From positions 191,342,559 to 191,406,558 of the forward strand of contig NC_053391.1 of the NCBI RefSeq assembly GCF_905171765.1: a stretch of DNA of 64,000 nt, given 5' to 3'. The translations under genes and the position numbers were made by a program. Source of the DNA: Bufo bufo (Eukaryota > Chordata > Amphibia > Anura > Bufonidae). Below are positions 55,439-64,000 of the stretch, piece by piece. Each line of letters begins with the position of its first letter. Within the stretch, counting starts at the first letter, position 1. The notes below the pieces were generated by a model. The model searched no databases. It had not been told where the DNA came from and was given only the letters and a program-made list of their open reading frames with translations.

Positions 55439-57087
55439 GAGTCTATGGATCTGCAACGACTTTTATTGATCACCTGAATAAAAAACTAGCTGTAGAGGAC
55501 ATTGCCATCGGTAAATCTTTCCCAGAACATCGATCAACAAGATGTGTAGTTCCTGAAAATCAACAACACAGCTTTGAAGTTTCATGCTACAATGTCATCT
55601 GTGATACAGTTTTGGAAAGTATGAGAACCAGGTTTGCCACGCATGGCAAACTTTACATGCAGATTGCATGTTTTGACCCAAACCGGTTTGAGGAAATGCT
55701 GGCTTCTCCTGAAAAAATACAGATTGATGTCATTTTTACAGCTGTTCCTGAAATTGATGGCCCTGTTCTTCGTGAAGAATTAATTTCATTTGCATCAAGT
55801 TACAGAAATCTCTCCAGAGGACTGTTTGACAGTGATGATGAAACATTGAGCTCTGCTGGAGAGGAAGAACCTGACTTCTCTGACTCTGAGCCATCAGCTT
55901 GGAAGCCTTCTATGAAAACACTCTGCTGCAAAAATTGCATATCCTGTGCATTTAAGCTGCTTTTTCAGTATAGATTATGTTCTTCGGCCTATGAAAATCT
56001 TTATATGGCATACAAGTACTTGATCACTCTAAGCACCACGCAATGCTCCTGTGAACAGTGTTTTTCAAAGTTGAAAATTCTAAAATCAAGACTTAGATCA
56101 ACGCTTACTCAGCAAAATCTGGAGACATTGATGCTTATTGCAATAGAAAAAGATGTTTCTTTAAGGATAAAGGCCTCTTTCACACGAGCGAGAATTCCGC
56201 ACAGGTGCAATGCGTGACGTGAACGCATTGCACCTGCACTGAATCCTGACCCATACATTTCTACGGGGCTGTGCACACCAGCGTTGAATTTCACGCATCA
56301 CTTGTGCGTTGCGTGAAAATCGCAGCATGTTCTATATTCTGCATTTTTCACACAACGCAGGCCCCATAGAAGTGAATGGGGCTGCGTGAAAATCGCAAGC
56401 ATCCGCAAGAAAGTGCGGATGCGGTGCGATTTTCACGCACGGTTGCTAGGAGACGATCGGGATGGGGACCCGATCATTATTATTTTCCCTTATAACATGG
56501 TTATAAGGGAAAATAATAGCATTCTTAGTACCGAATGCATAGTACAATAGGGCTGGAGGGGTTATTTTTTTTTTTTTTATAATATAACTCACCTTAATCC
56601 ACTTGATTGCACAGCCCGGCTTCTATTCTGTCTTCTTCTTTGCTGTGCACAGGAAAAGGACCTTTGATGACGTCACTGCGATCATCACATGGTCCGTCAC
56701 ATGATCCATCATCAAAAGTCCTATTCCTCAAAGAAGAAGACAGAAGAGATGCCGACTGCGCGAACAAGTGGATTAAGGTGAGTTAAAAAAATATTATTAT
56801 TAAAACATTAAACATGGTTATAAGGGGAAATAATACAATCTACACAACCTTGAACCCAAACCTGAACTTCTGTGAAGAAGTTCGGGTCTGGGTACCACAT
56901 TCTGTTTTTTATCACGCGCGTACAAAACACATTGCACCCGCGTGATAAAAACTGAACAACGGAACGCAATCACAGTCAAAACTGATGCGGCAATGTAGAG
57001 AAGGTAAGAAAGGAATATGCTGCACTCACCAAAGTAGCGGACGGTAACAAGTAGGGTACTGGGGCGGACACACTGTTGCAGGTGGTA

Positions 57088-57133
57088 GCGGCTACGGGCA
57101 TTTCGCGCTTACTATCGCGCTACTTCTGGCCGC
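57088..57133 (-). ncRNA. Hammerhead-like fold in the Penelope element, minus strand
   Basis: On the minus strand, stem I is GCGGC with GCCGC and stem II is GCGC with GCGC. The GAAA box is present, stem III is minimal and the cleavage triplet is GTA. The core CUGANGA reads CAGAAGT, two substitutions, so it is probably inactive. Confidence 0.5.
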
Positions 57134-57461
57134 TGTAATCGTCATCGCGCAACATTGCGCTTTATAGAGGCGGCGCTCTACAGCCGGAGCCATCAGCTGC
57201 AACTGTGCACCGCAAATTGGTAACGTTAAAACCATAAAACGTAGAAAAGGACAAATGCATGCAAATCAGCACCAGTAATTCATTTCAGATGCTTCTGATA
57301 TAATACATATTGCTGTGCAGTGATACTGCTTGCTCATTTAATGTGCTGAAGTAATAATAATAATTGCGAGAGCACACGGGATCCAGCTCTCCAAAAGATA
57401 AGGGGGTCTAAGGTCAAATAACCACAACGCGGAGAGACATCTTAAAGTGTAACCTCTAGTC

Positions 57462-58044
57462 TTAAAGGAACACGGACATATCATTTCTCTCATTTAACCA
57501 TGCTGCTCCCATGGCTTTGGTAAGTAGAATCCACCTTGCTTCCCTTTGCAGGAGCAGACGGTGCCGATCCCCTCCCCTGGGGATGGGTCGGACTTGTTCC
57601 ACTCCTGCAAAGGAAAGACAACGCGGACAACCACCATGGGCTGTTCTAATATGGTTGATCAAACGGGGACATCCTCTACCCGAACGGATAGAGCTGACAT
57701 GCTCACATATTCGTTCAAAGAGAGGACGGATTGTTTTGCCTATATAAAATCTCTTGCAAGGGCAAAAGACAACATAAACAACATAAGGTGTGCGACATGT
57801 GATGAAATCTCGCAGTGTGCTTGACTACTCCTATCTGTAGCCACTTGCTACATGCATTTAGCACACAAAAAGAACAGTGCCCACACTTGTGGTTCCCTCT
57901 TGGTTTCTTACTCGTAAGCCAGTTCTCCTCCGGAGTTTTACGGAGGACACTATTGACCAGCTTGTCCTTGAGAGTGGGGCACTTTCTAAACGTGACTAAA
58001 AGCCGCTGACTAGAAACATTGCTTAAAGCTGGATCCCCTTTCAA
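57462..58044 (-). pseudogene. Penelope linker and GIY-YIG endonuclease
   Basis: 58044-57840 reads a Cys-containing linker (KCGHCSFCVLNAC). In a shifted frame, YVVYVVFCPCKRFYIGKTIR follows, the GIY-YIG core with both Tyr residues, then INHIRTAHGG and RHRLLLQREARWIL, ending at 57462. At least one shift separates it from the linker. The element lies on the minus strand behind its RT at 58041-59340. Confidence 0.75.
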
Positions 58045-59340
58045 GAGATCCCAGTTCTCATTGATAACCCGCCTAATAACATCTGCAGCGGGGCTATATT
58101 TAAATGCGAAGGCGAAGCGCGATTATTGTCCCTCTCCACCAGCAATGCTTCACGGTCAAGTTTAGCTGCCCTGTGAAGGGCTGCTGAGACTGCTTTCGGC
58201 GGGTAACCCCGATCTAATAATCGGCCGCTGAGTTCATGCGCTTGTCTATAAAATCCGACGTCGGTGTCGTTGATCCTCCGTAAACGGACAAATTGTTCGT
58301 ATGGGACAGAACCCTTCACCGACATCGGATGAAAGCTGGCCTGGTGGAGCAGCGAGTTAGTCGCGGCGGGCTTGCGAAAGCCCGTGGTGTGTAATACACC
58401 ATCCTTCACTGAGACGCGCACATCCAGAAAGTCCAGCGACTCACCCCCAAAATTGAAGGTGAATCGCATGTTCATTCTGTTGTGCGAATTAAGATAATCC
58501 ACAAAATCATGGCATGATTCCTCGCTGCCCGACCAGACCAGGAAAATGTCATCGACATAGTGTAAAAATAAATGAATGAACCGTAGAAAGGTGTTACCTA
58601 CCGAAAATACATAGGTCTCTTCGAATACCAGGAACAGGTTCGCGAATGTGCGCGACACTGGCGTACCCATTGCAGTACCTTGTACCTGGCGGTACCACTG
58701 ACCATCAAATTGGAATACATTGCTGGTGAGGACTGCGTCCAGTGCTTCAAGAATGAAGTTGTTAAACATTACTCCCTTGTTACTCCTGTTGAGTACAAGG
58801 TTAATGGCCCGGAGTCCTAAATCATGAGGAATCCTGGTGTAAAGACTCTCGACGTCCAAGGACACGAGGCTGAACTCCCTCCGCCACTCAAAAAACTTAA
58901 GTGCCCGGAGGAAGTCCCCCGTGTCCTTGAGATACGTCGGAGTACCTACAAGGAGTGGCCTGAGGAGCCAGTCCACATAGCCAGAAAGTGGTTCTGTCAC
59001 TGACCCGATCCCGGCGACCATAGGGCGACCTGGGGGTCGGGTCAGTGACTTGTGGATTTTCGGCACAAAGTACCACACAGGGATTTTTGGGTAAGCAGGA
59101 ATGAGCCTACTGGCCATGCCCCTCGGCAGGAAGCCGGCCACTATGTACTTCTCTACAAATGTACAAAGACTCGAGGTGATCCCTGGGATGGGGTCACCTT
59201 TCAATTTATGATACACTGTGACATCCTCCAATTGCCTACCTGCCTCCTCCGTTTAATATTCCCTGGTCATCAGGACCACGTTCCCTCCCTTGTCGGCCGG
59301 CTTGACAATGATATTTTCCTGACTGCAATTGGGTACCTAC
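58041..59340 (-). pseudogene. Penelope-like reverse transcriptase
   Basis: A long frame, 59231-58041, has VWYFVPKIHKSLTRPPGRP, SLVSLDVESLYTRIPHDLG (motif A), QVQGTAMGTPVSRTFANLFL and YVDDIFLVW (motif C), then FTFNFGGESLDFLDVRV. All RT catalytic residues are present. Upstream, NIIVKPADKGGNVVLMTREY is readable but ends in TAA (59253-59255). The N-terminus beyond 59340 is missing. Penelope RTs are telomerase-like and prime at nicks. This is the best preserved Penelope RT in the window. Confidence 0.85.
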
Positions 59341-59477
59341 TCGCGCGGGTTTGCCGCAACGCATCCGGACCTTATCCGGACACGCTCGTGTGAAAGAGGC
59401 CAAAGAGAGACAAAGAGGAAATCATAGACCGTTTTGGCAAGACATCTGCTGAACTCCGCTCTCTGCTTCTCTTTTAA

Positions 59478-60071
59478 ACTGCAGACAGGCCAATGCTATA
59501 TATTTTTGAAGCTGAGATTGGATGGCACTTCTGTTTGTTTTATTATTTGTATTTCACTTATTTTGTTTGCACTGTAATTATTTTTACATGTAATTGTCTA
59601 TTTATGATTTGTAATACTCTGGTTTTGTCTATTTATGATTTGTATTGCTTTGGTTTTGTCTATTTATGATTTTGTAATACTCTGGTTTTGTCTATTTATG
59701 ATTTGTATTGCTCCGGTTTTGTCAATTTATGATTTTGTAATACTCTGGTTTTGTCTATTTATTATTTTGTAATGCAATTGTTTTTGTCTGTCTGTTTATT
59801 ATTGGTAATGCACTTGTCTTGGTTTGTGCATTTGTTATTTATTTTGCACAATTTTTGTTTTTGCATTTGTTATTTATTTTGCACAGTTTTGTTTTTGCAT
59901 TAGTTAATTAAATGGCACTTGTTTATAACATATTGCACTTTTGTTCCAGGCGGAGCATGGAGACGGGGAAGGGGTGGGGCTTGCGGCAGAACATGGGTGG
60001 GGCCTATAAGGGGGCCCTTGAATTATTTTGCCCTGGGGCCCTGAGGGTCGCCCAAGGAACTACGGACTCTG
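59478..60071. repeat. 32-bp tandem repeat and unassigned sequence
   Basis: 59590-59905 has about nine copies of a T-rich unit with GTCTATTTATGATTTTGTAA and CTCTGGTTTT. 59906-60071 is moderate-GC sequence with GGGCCTATAAGGGGGCCC; nothing was recognised. Confidence 0.7.
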
Positions 60072-63000
60072 CCGCCAGCGTTGTCAGATGGAAATTTTTG
60101 GAGCAATTTTTAAACAAGGATCTTCTGGTATTGCACCGTTTTGCTCATCCTCTCCACCAGAGGAATGAGAGATGACAAGTTCTCTTTGTAGCGGGGGTCG
60201 AGAAGGGTGAACAACCAGTAATCCCTGTTGTCTAGAACGCGTATAACACGCGGGTCGCGGGAAAGGCAGCCTAACATTAAGTCAGCCATGTGTGCCAGAG
60301 CACCAACAGGCAAGACTTCACTGTCGTCATCAGGAGGATGACTGTCCATCTCCTCATCCTATTCCTCCTCTTCTGCCCACCCACGCTGAACAGATGGAAT
60401 TAAACTTCCATGGGTACTACCCTCTGTAGCGGAGGCAACTGCCCCCCTGCTCCTCCTCCTCTTCATCGTCCAATTCACGCTGAGAAGACGAACTGAGGGT
60501 GGTCTGGCTATCACCCTGTGTAATGTCTTCCCCCATTTCCACCTCTTCCACATGCAAAGCGTCGTCCTTAATTGTGAGCAGCGAGCGTTTGAGTAGACAC
60601 AGAAGTGGGATGGTTACGCTGATAATAGCGTTATCGCCGCTCACCATCTGTGTTTAATTCTCAAAGTTTCTTGAAACCTCACAGAGGTCAGACATCCATG
60701 GCCACTCCTCACTTGTGAATAGCGGTAGCTGACTGGAAAGGCGACCACCATGTTGCAGCTGGTATTCCACTTCTGCCCTCTGCTGCACACAAAGCCTGGC
60801 CAACATGTGGAACGTAGAGTTCCAGTGCATGCTCATGTCGCACAACAGCCGGTGAGCTGGCAATTTCAAGCGCTGCTGCCGCGTTGACAGACCGGCTGAA
60901 GATGTCGATGACTTGCGGAAATGTGAACACACACGATACACCTTCACCAGTAGCTCAGGCAAATTGGGGTAGGTTTTGAGAAACCGCTAAAACAGAAGGT
61001 TGAACACGTTCGCTAGGCATGGGATGTGTGTGAGCTTGTCGAGCTCCAAAGCCACCACCAAGTTACGGCCATTATCAGACGCAACCATGCCTGGTTCTAG
61101 AATAGAAATTAGAGAGGGCTCACCTACTAGTCAAGGATGGTATGGGTGCTCCTACGAAAAGGATTCACCCGATCCTCTAAAATTATTAAGCAAAAATATG
61201 GAATGGTAGGGCACACCACCACTTAGATTTCACAAGGAGAGTTTAATATAACGATATATTTATTGTGACATAAAATATTATCTATTACAGATAATATTAT
61301 ATGTCACAATAAATATATCGTTATATTAAACTCTCCTTGTGAAATCGAAGTGGTGGTGTGCCCTACCATTCCATATTTATGCCTGGTTCTAGGTTTAGTG
61401 GTCTCTTATCCCCTGCCACAGCTCTGCGGCGGTGTACTGTTTGCTCCCTAAGCATATCAGCTTCAGTACGGCCTGTTGCCGCTTCCCCACTGCAGTGCAA
61501 CACTGCTTCTAGCTACCGACTGATGACTGACTGGTGCTGCATGCGGATAAATCGGAGGTGGAAGTGGAGGAGGAGGAAGAGGAGAAGTACGGTTTGGAGC
61601 CACTAACGTAGGTGCTGGCGGAAACCCTGATCGACGTACGGCCCACAATCCTTTGCTTCGGTAGCACCTGTGCCATCCCAGGGTACGACTCGCTCCCGGC
61701 CTCCACAACATTCATCCAGTGTGCCGTCAGGGAAATGTAGCGTCCCTGGCCGAATGCACTTGTCCATGTGTCCGTGGTTAAGTGGACCTTCCTAATAACT
61801 GCGTTGGTCAGGGCACGTGTGATGTTACGGGACACATGTTGGTGTAAGGCGGGCATGGCACACCTTGAAAAATAGTGGCGGCTGGGTACTGCGTAACGCG
61901 GGACGGCCGCCGACATCAGGATGCGGAAGGCCTCAGTGTCCACAAGTCTAAATGGCAACATTGCCAGGGCCATTAATTTGGAAAGCTGCACATTTAGTGC
62001 TATGTACTGGGTGGGTGGCTGGGTATTTTCGCTTGCGTTTAAAGGCCTGGGGGAAGGACATTTGGATGCTGCGCTGGGACACAGAAGTGGATGTGGTCGC
62101 TGATGGTGCTTGCGAAGGTCCAGGTGCAGGGCGGGCCTGCACCTTCAACAGGGAATTGGCCAGCACGTAACATGGGGGAAGAGGAGACAGTGGTGTGACC
62201 AGCAGACACAGATTGTGGACCCAGGTGTTCGTCCCACTTATTACGGTGCTTGGATGCCATGTGACGGATCATGCTGGTGGTGGTGAGGTTGCTAGTGTTC
62301 ACGCCCCGGCTCATTTTCGTATGGCACAGGTTGCAAACTACTATTCTTTTGTCGTCCTCACTTTCCTCAAAAAAGCGCCATACTGCGAAACATCTACCCC
62401 TTGGCAAGGGAGATTTCCACAAGGGGGTGCTCTGTAGAACAGTTGTGGGCCTGTTTGGTGTGGCCCGCCTTCTCCCTTTTGCCACCCCCCTGCCTCTTCC
62501 AGCCTGTTGTGGTGCTGCAGATCCCTCCCCTCTGTACTGCTGTCCTCGCTCGACTTTCCACCTTCCCAGGTTGGGTCAGTGACCTCATCGTCCACCACCT
62601 GCTCTTCCACTTTCTCACTCTGATCATCCTCCTGATTTGTTGACCTAACCAAAACCTCAGTGATTGACAACTGTGTCTCATCCTCTTCATGAACCTCTTG
62701 AGACAGTAATTGCGGTTGACTCATTGGCAACTGTGTCTCATCATCATCCACCTCATTAAACACTAATTGCCGTTCCCCACCATAATGTTATTGTGACTGT
62801 GATGCTCAAGAGGTTGGGAATCAGGGCACAAGACCTCATGTCCCTCTTCAAGTGTGCTTGGTGAGAGGGCCAAATCAAGTAATGTCGAAGAAAAGAGCTT
62901 CTCGGAAGTGTGGGATCACTTGTTTGGCCAGACTGTGGGAGGAAAGAAGATCAGGGTGAGGATTGTGTTGACAAGACTCCTGGCTAGCGAGACTGGACTT

Positions 63001-63276
63001 GGTGGAAGACAGGGTGGTGCTTAACCGACTGGAAGCATTATCTGCTGCAATCCAACCGACCACCTGGTCGCACTGGTCTGACTTCAAGAGTGGTGTTCAG
63101 CGCCACCCTGCAAACTAGGACATGAAGCTAAGTATCGTGGATGATGGTTTTTCTTGTGCTCTGGCAGAATGCACAGTTTGTCCACGCCCAGGGCCACGGC
63201 CTCTGCGTGCACCATCAGCATCACGGCCACTTCCCCGTCCCTTACTGCTCGCCTTCTTCTTTTTAAACGTGATATA
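60072..63276 (-). pseudogene. hAT transposase with BED zinc finger, copy 2
   Basis: The same gene as 45158-48336, read on the minus strand. The basic N-terminus (KKASSKGRGSGRDADGAR) is near 63276, followed by an acidic region, the BED finger FEESEDDKRIVVCNLC ... TTTSMIRHMASKH (62485-62039), VHLTTDTWTSAFGQGRYISL (61991-61509) with the TDTW first-Asp block better kept than in copy 1, and ending near ILDNRDYWLFTLLDPRY. The C-terminal dimerisation part is lost at about 60072. A palindromic insertion at 61101-61378 and several shifts interrupt it. Confidence 0.8.
61101..61378. mobile_element. Palindromic insertion with 14-bp target duplication
   Basis: ATGCCTGGTTCTAG is duplicated at 61087-61100 and 61379-61392. 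Arms of about 88 bp (61195-61283 and 61291-61378) pair nearly perfectly around a 7-nt loop. A 90-bp unpaired leader precedes. Non-coding. Confidence 0.85.
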
Positions 63277-63389
63277 TGCTTGAAAGTATGTCACACATAC
63301 AGTAGCGTAGGATTTAGAAGTGTATGCGCCCAAAAAATTTACAAAGGTATTTGTGATTAGGAAACGTTATAAAGGACAGGTACCCACAG

Positions 63390-64000
63390 GTAATGTCACT
63401 GTTCGCAGTGTATACGAAAAAAAGGTACACCAGATGTCACTGATATTTTAGGGATGTGCACACATTAAACAGGAGATGTGGCACAGATAATTTAACTGTC
63501 CGCAGCGGACACCGTCTAAGGAAAAAGTACACTGGATGTCACTGATATTTTTGGTTTGCGTACAATTTACACAGGAGATGTGGCACGGATGATTAACTGT
63601 CCGCAGCGGACACTGTCTAAAGAAAAAGTACACTGGATGTCACTGATATTTTTGGGATGCACACACTTTACACAGGAGATATGGAGCGGATAATTTAAGT
63701 GTCAGCAGCGGACACCGTCTAAGGAAAAAGTACACTGGATGTCACTGATATTTTTTGGATGCGCACAATTTACACAGGAGCTGTGGCACGGATAATTTAA
63801 CTGTCCGCAGCGGACACCGTCTACGAAAAAAGTACAGTAAATGTCACTGATATTTTAGGGAAGCGCACACTTTACACAGGAGATGTGGCATGGAAAATGT
63901 AACTGTGCGCAGCGGACACCATTTATGGAAAAAGTGCACTGGATGTCACTGATATTTTAGTGATGTGCACACTTTAAACAGGAGATGTGGTATGGAAAAT
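63390..64000. repeat. 101-bp tandem repeats at hAT copy 2 5' side, running off the window
   Basis: At least six units of 101-103 bp with GGAAAAAGTACACTGGATGT, CACTGATATTTT and AACTGTCCGCAGCGGACACC. They lie beyond the N-terminus of hAT copy 2 and have related sequence near hAT copy 1. Tyr/Phe ORFs across them are artefacts. Confidence 0.9.

Larger units (their letters stand above)
56172..59401. mobile_element. Harbinger-like composite element carrying a Penelope insertion
   Basis: The ends are perfect 19-bp inverted repeats, GGCCTCTTTCACACGAGCG, flanked by AAA (56169-56171 and 59402-59404). A 3-bp duplication fits PIF/Harbinger. The outer parts (56172 to about 57000 and about 59340-59401) are GC-rich MITE sequence with internal inverted repeats. 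The middle is a Penelope-like element on the minus strand. Confidence 0.85.
55439..59477 (+). pseudogene. hAT transposase last exon, split by an inserted element
   Basis: After an acceptor (TTTTCAG ending 55438) the frame runs without a stop to 56171: GSATTFIDHLNKKLAVEDI, CFDPNRFEEML, VLREELISFASSY, then the hAT C-terminal block YKYLITLSTTQCSCEQCFSK and SRLRSTLTQQNLETLMLIA. The 3230-bp element at 56172-59401 intervenes. From 59402 the frame continues exactly with RDKEEIIDRFGKTSAEL to TAA at 59475-59477. Before that insertion the exon was therefore open. The start and the zinc-finger exons are not visible. It is similar in type to the exon at 13791-14298 but not the same family. Confidence 0.75.

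Overview
This window is eukaryotic, repeat-rich DNA, most likely from an anuran amphibian. It holds spliced RNA polymerase II genes and CR1-type LINEs with a TTTCTATG-type tail. It also holds Penelope-like retroelements with GIY-YIG endonucleases, Ngaro/DIRS tyrosine-recombinase retroelements, Tc1, hAT, Harbinger-like and TTAA-site DNA transposons, and long simple satellites. The organism call is an inference from this repeat mix; no species marker was seen.

Layout. 1-4930: TTAA-type repeats, including a 3.6 kb TTAA-flanked composite that split a 30-bp minisatellite. 5129-8998: a three-exon Myb/SANT-like gene remnant whose second intron holds a reverse-strand CR1. 9227-13640: MITEs, a 420-bp palindrome, Penelope 3' sequence, and a Ngaro remnant (tyrosine recombinase and SGNH hydrolase). 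13791-18210: a hAT exon and a nearly full-length CR1. 19295-24149 and 37226-43070: two copies of a tandem segmental duplication, each with a complete two-exon, 153-residue RING-H2 protein gene (20958-21540 and 38663-39245). These are the only intact host-like genes. The copies flank a 29-bp satellite domain that has been cut by solo LTRs, a Penelope element, a gypsy-type element with integrase upstream of reverse transcriptase, and another CR1. 43287-44990: an LTR-like segment and a Ngaro reverse transcriptase. 45158-50200: a BED-finger hAT transposase pseudogene with 42-bp satellite. 50489-54061: two Tc1 elements, one folded back and one interrupted by a palindromic retroelement. 54345-54831: a decayed antisense 18S rRNA fragment. 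55439-59477: a hAT exon interrupted by a 3.2 kb Harbinger-like element that carries a Penelope element. 60072-64000: a second BED-hAT copy on the reverse strand with 101-bp repeats running off the window.

Most apparent genes are parts of mobile elements. They fall into nested insertions whose order can be read from target-site duplications and from empty sites in the paralogous copy. Hammerhead-ribozyme-like folds occur in the Penelope untranslated regions. One 100-N assembly gap lies at 20258-20357.
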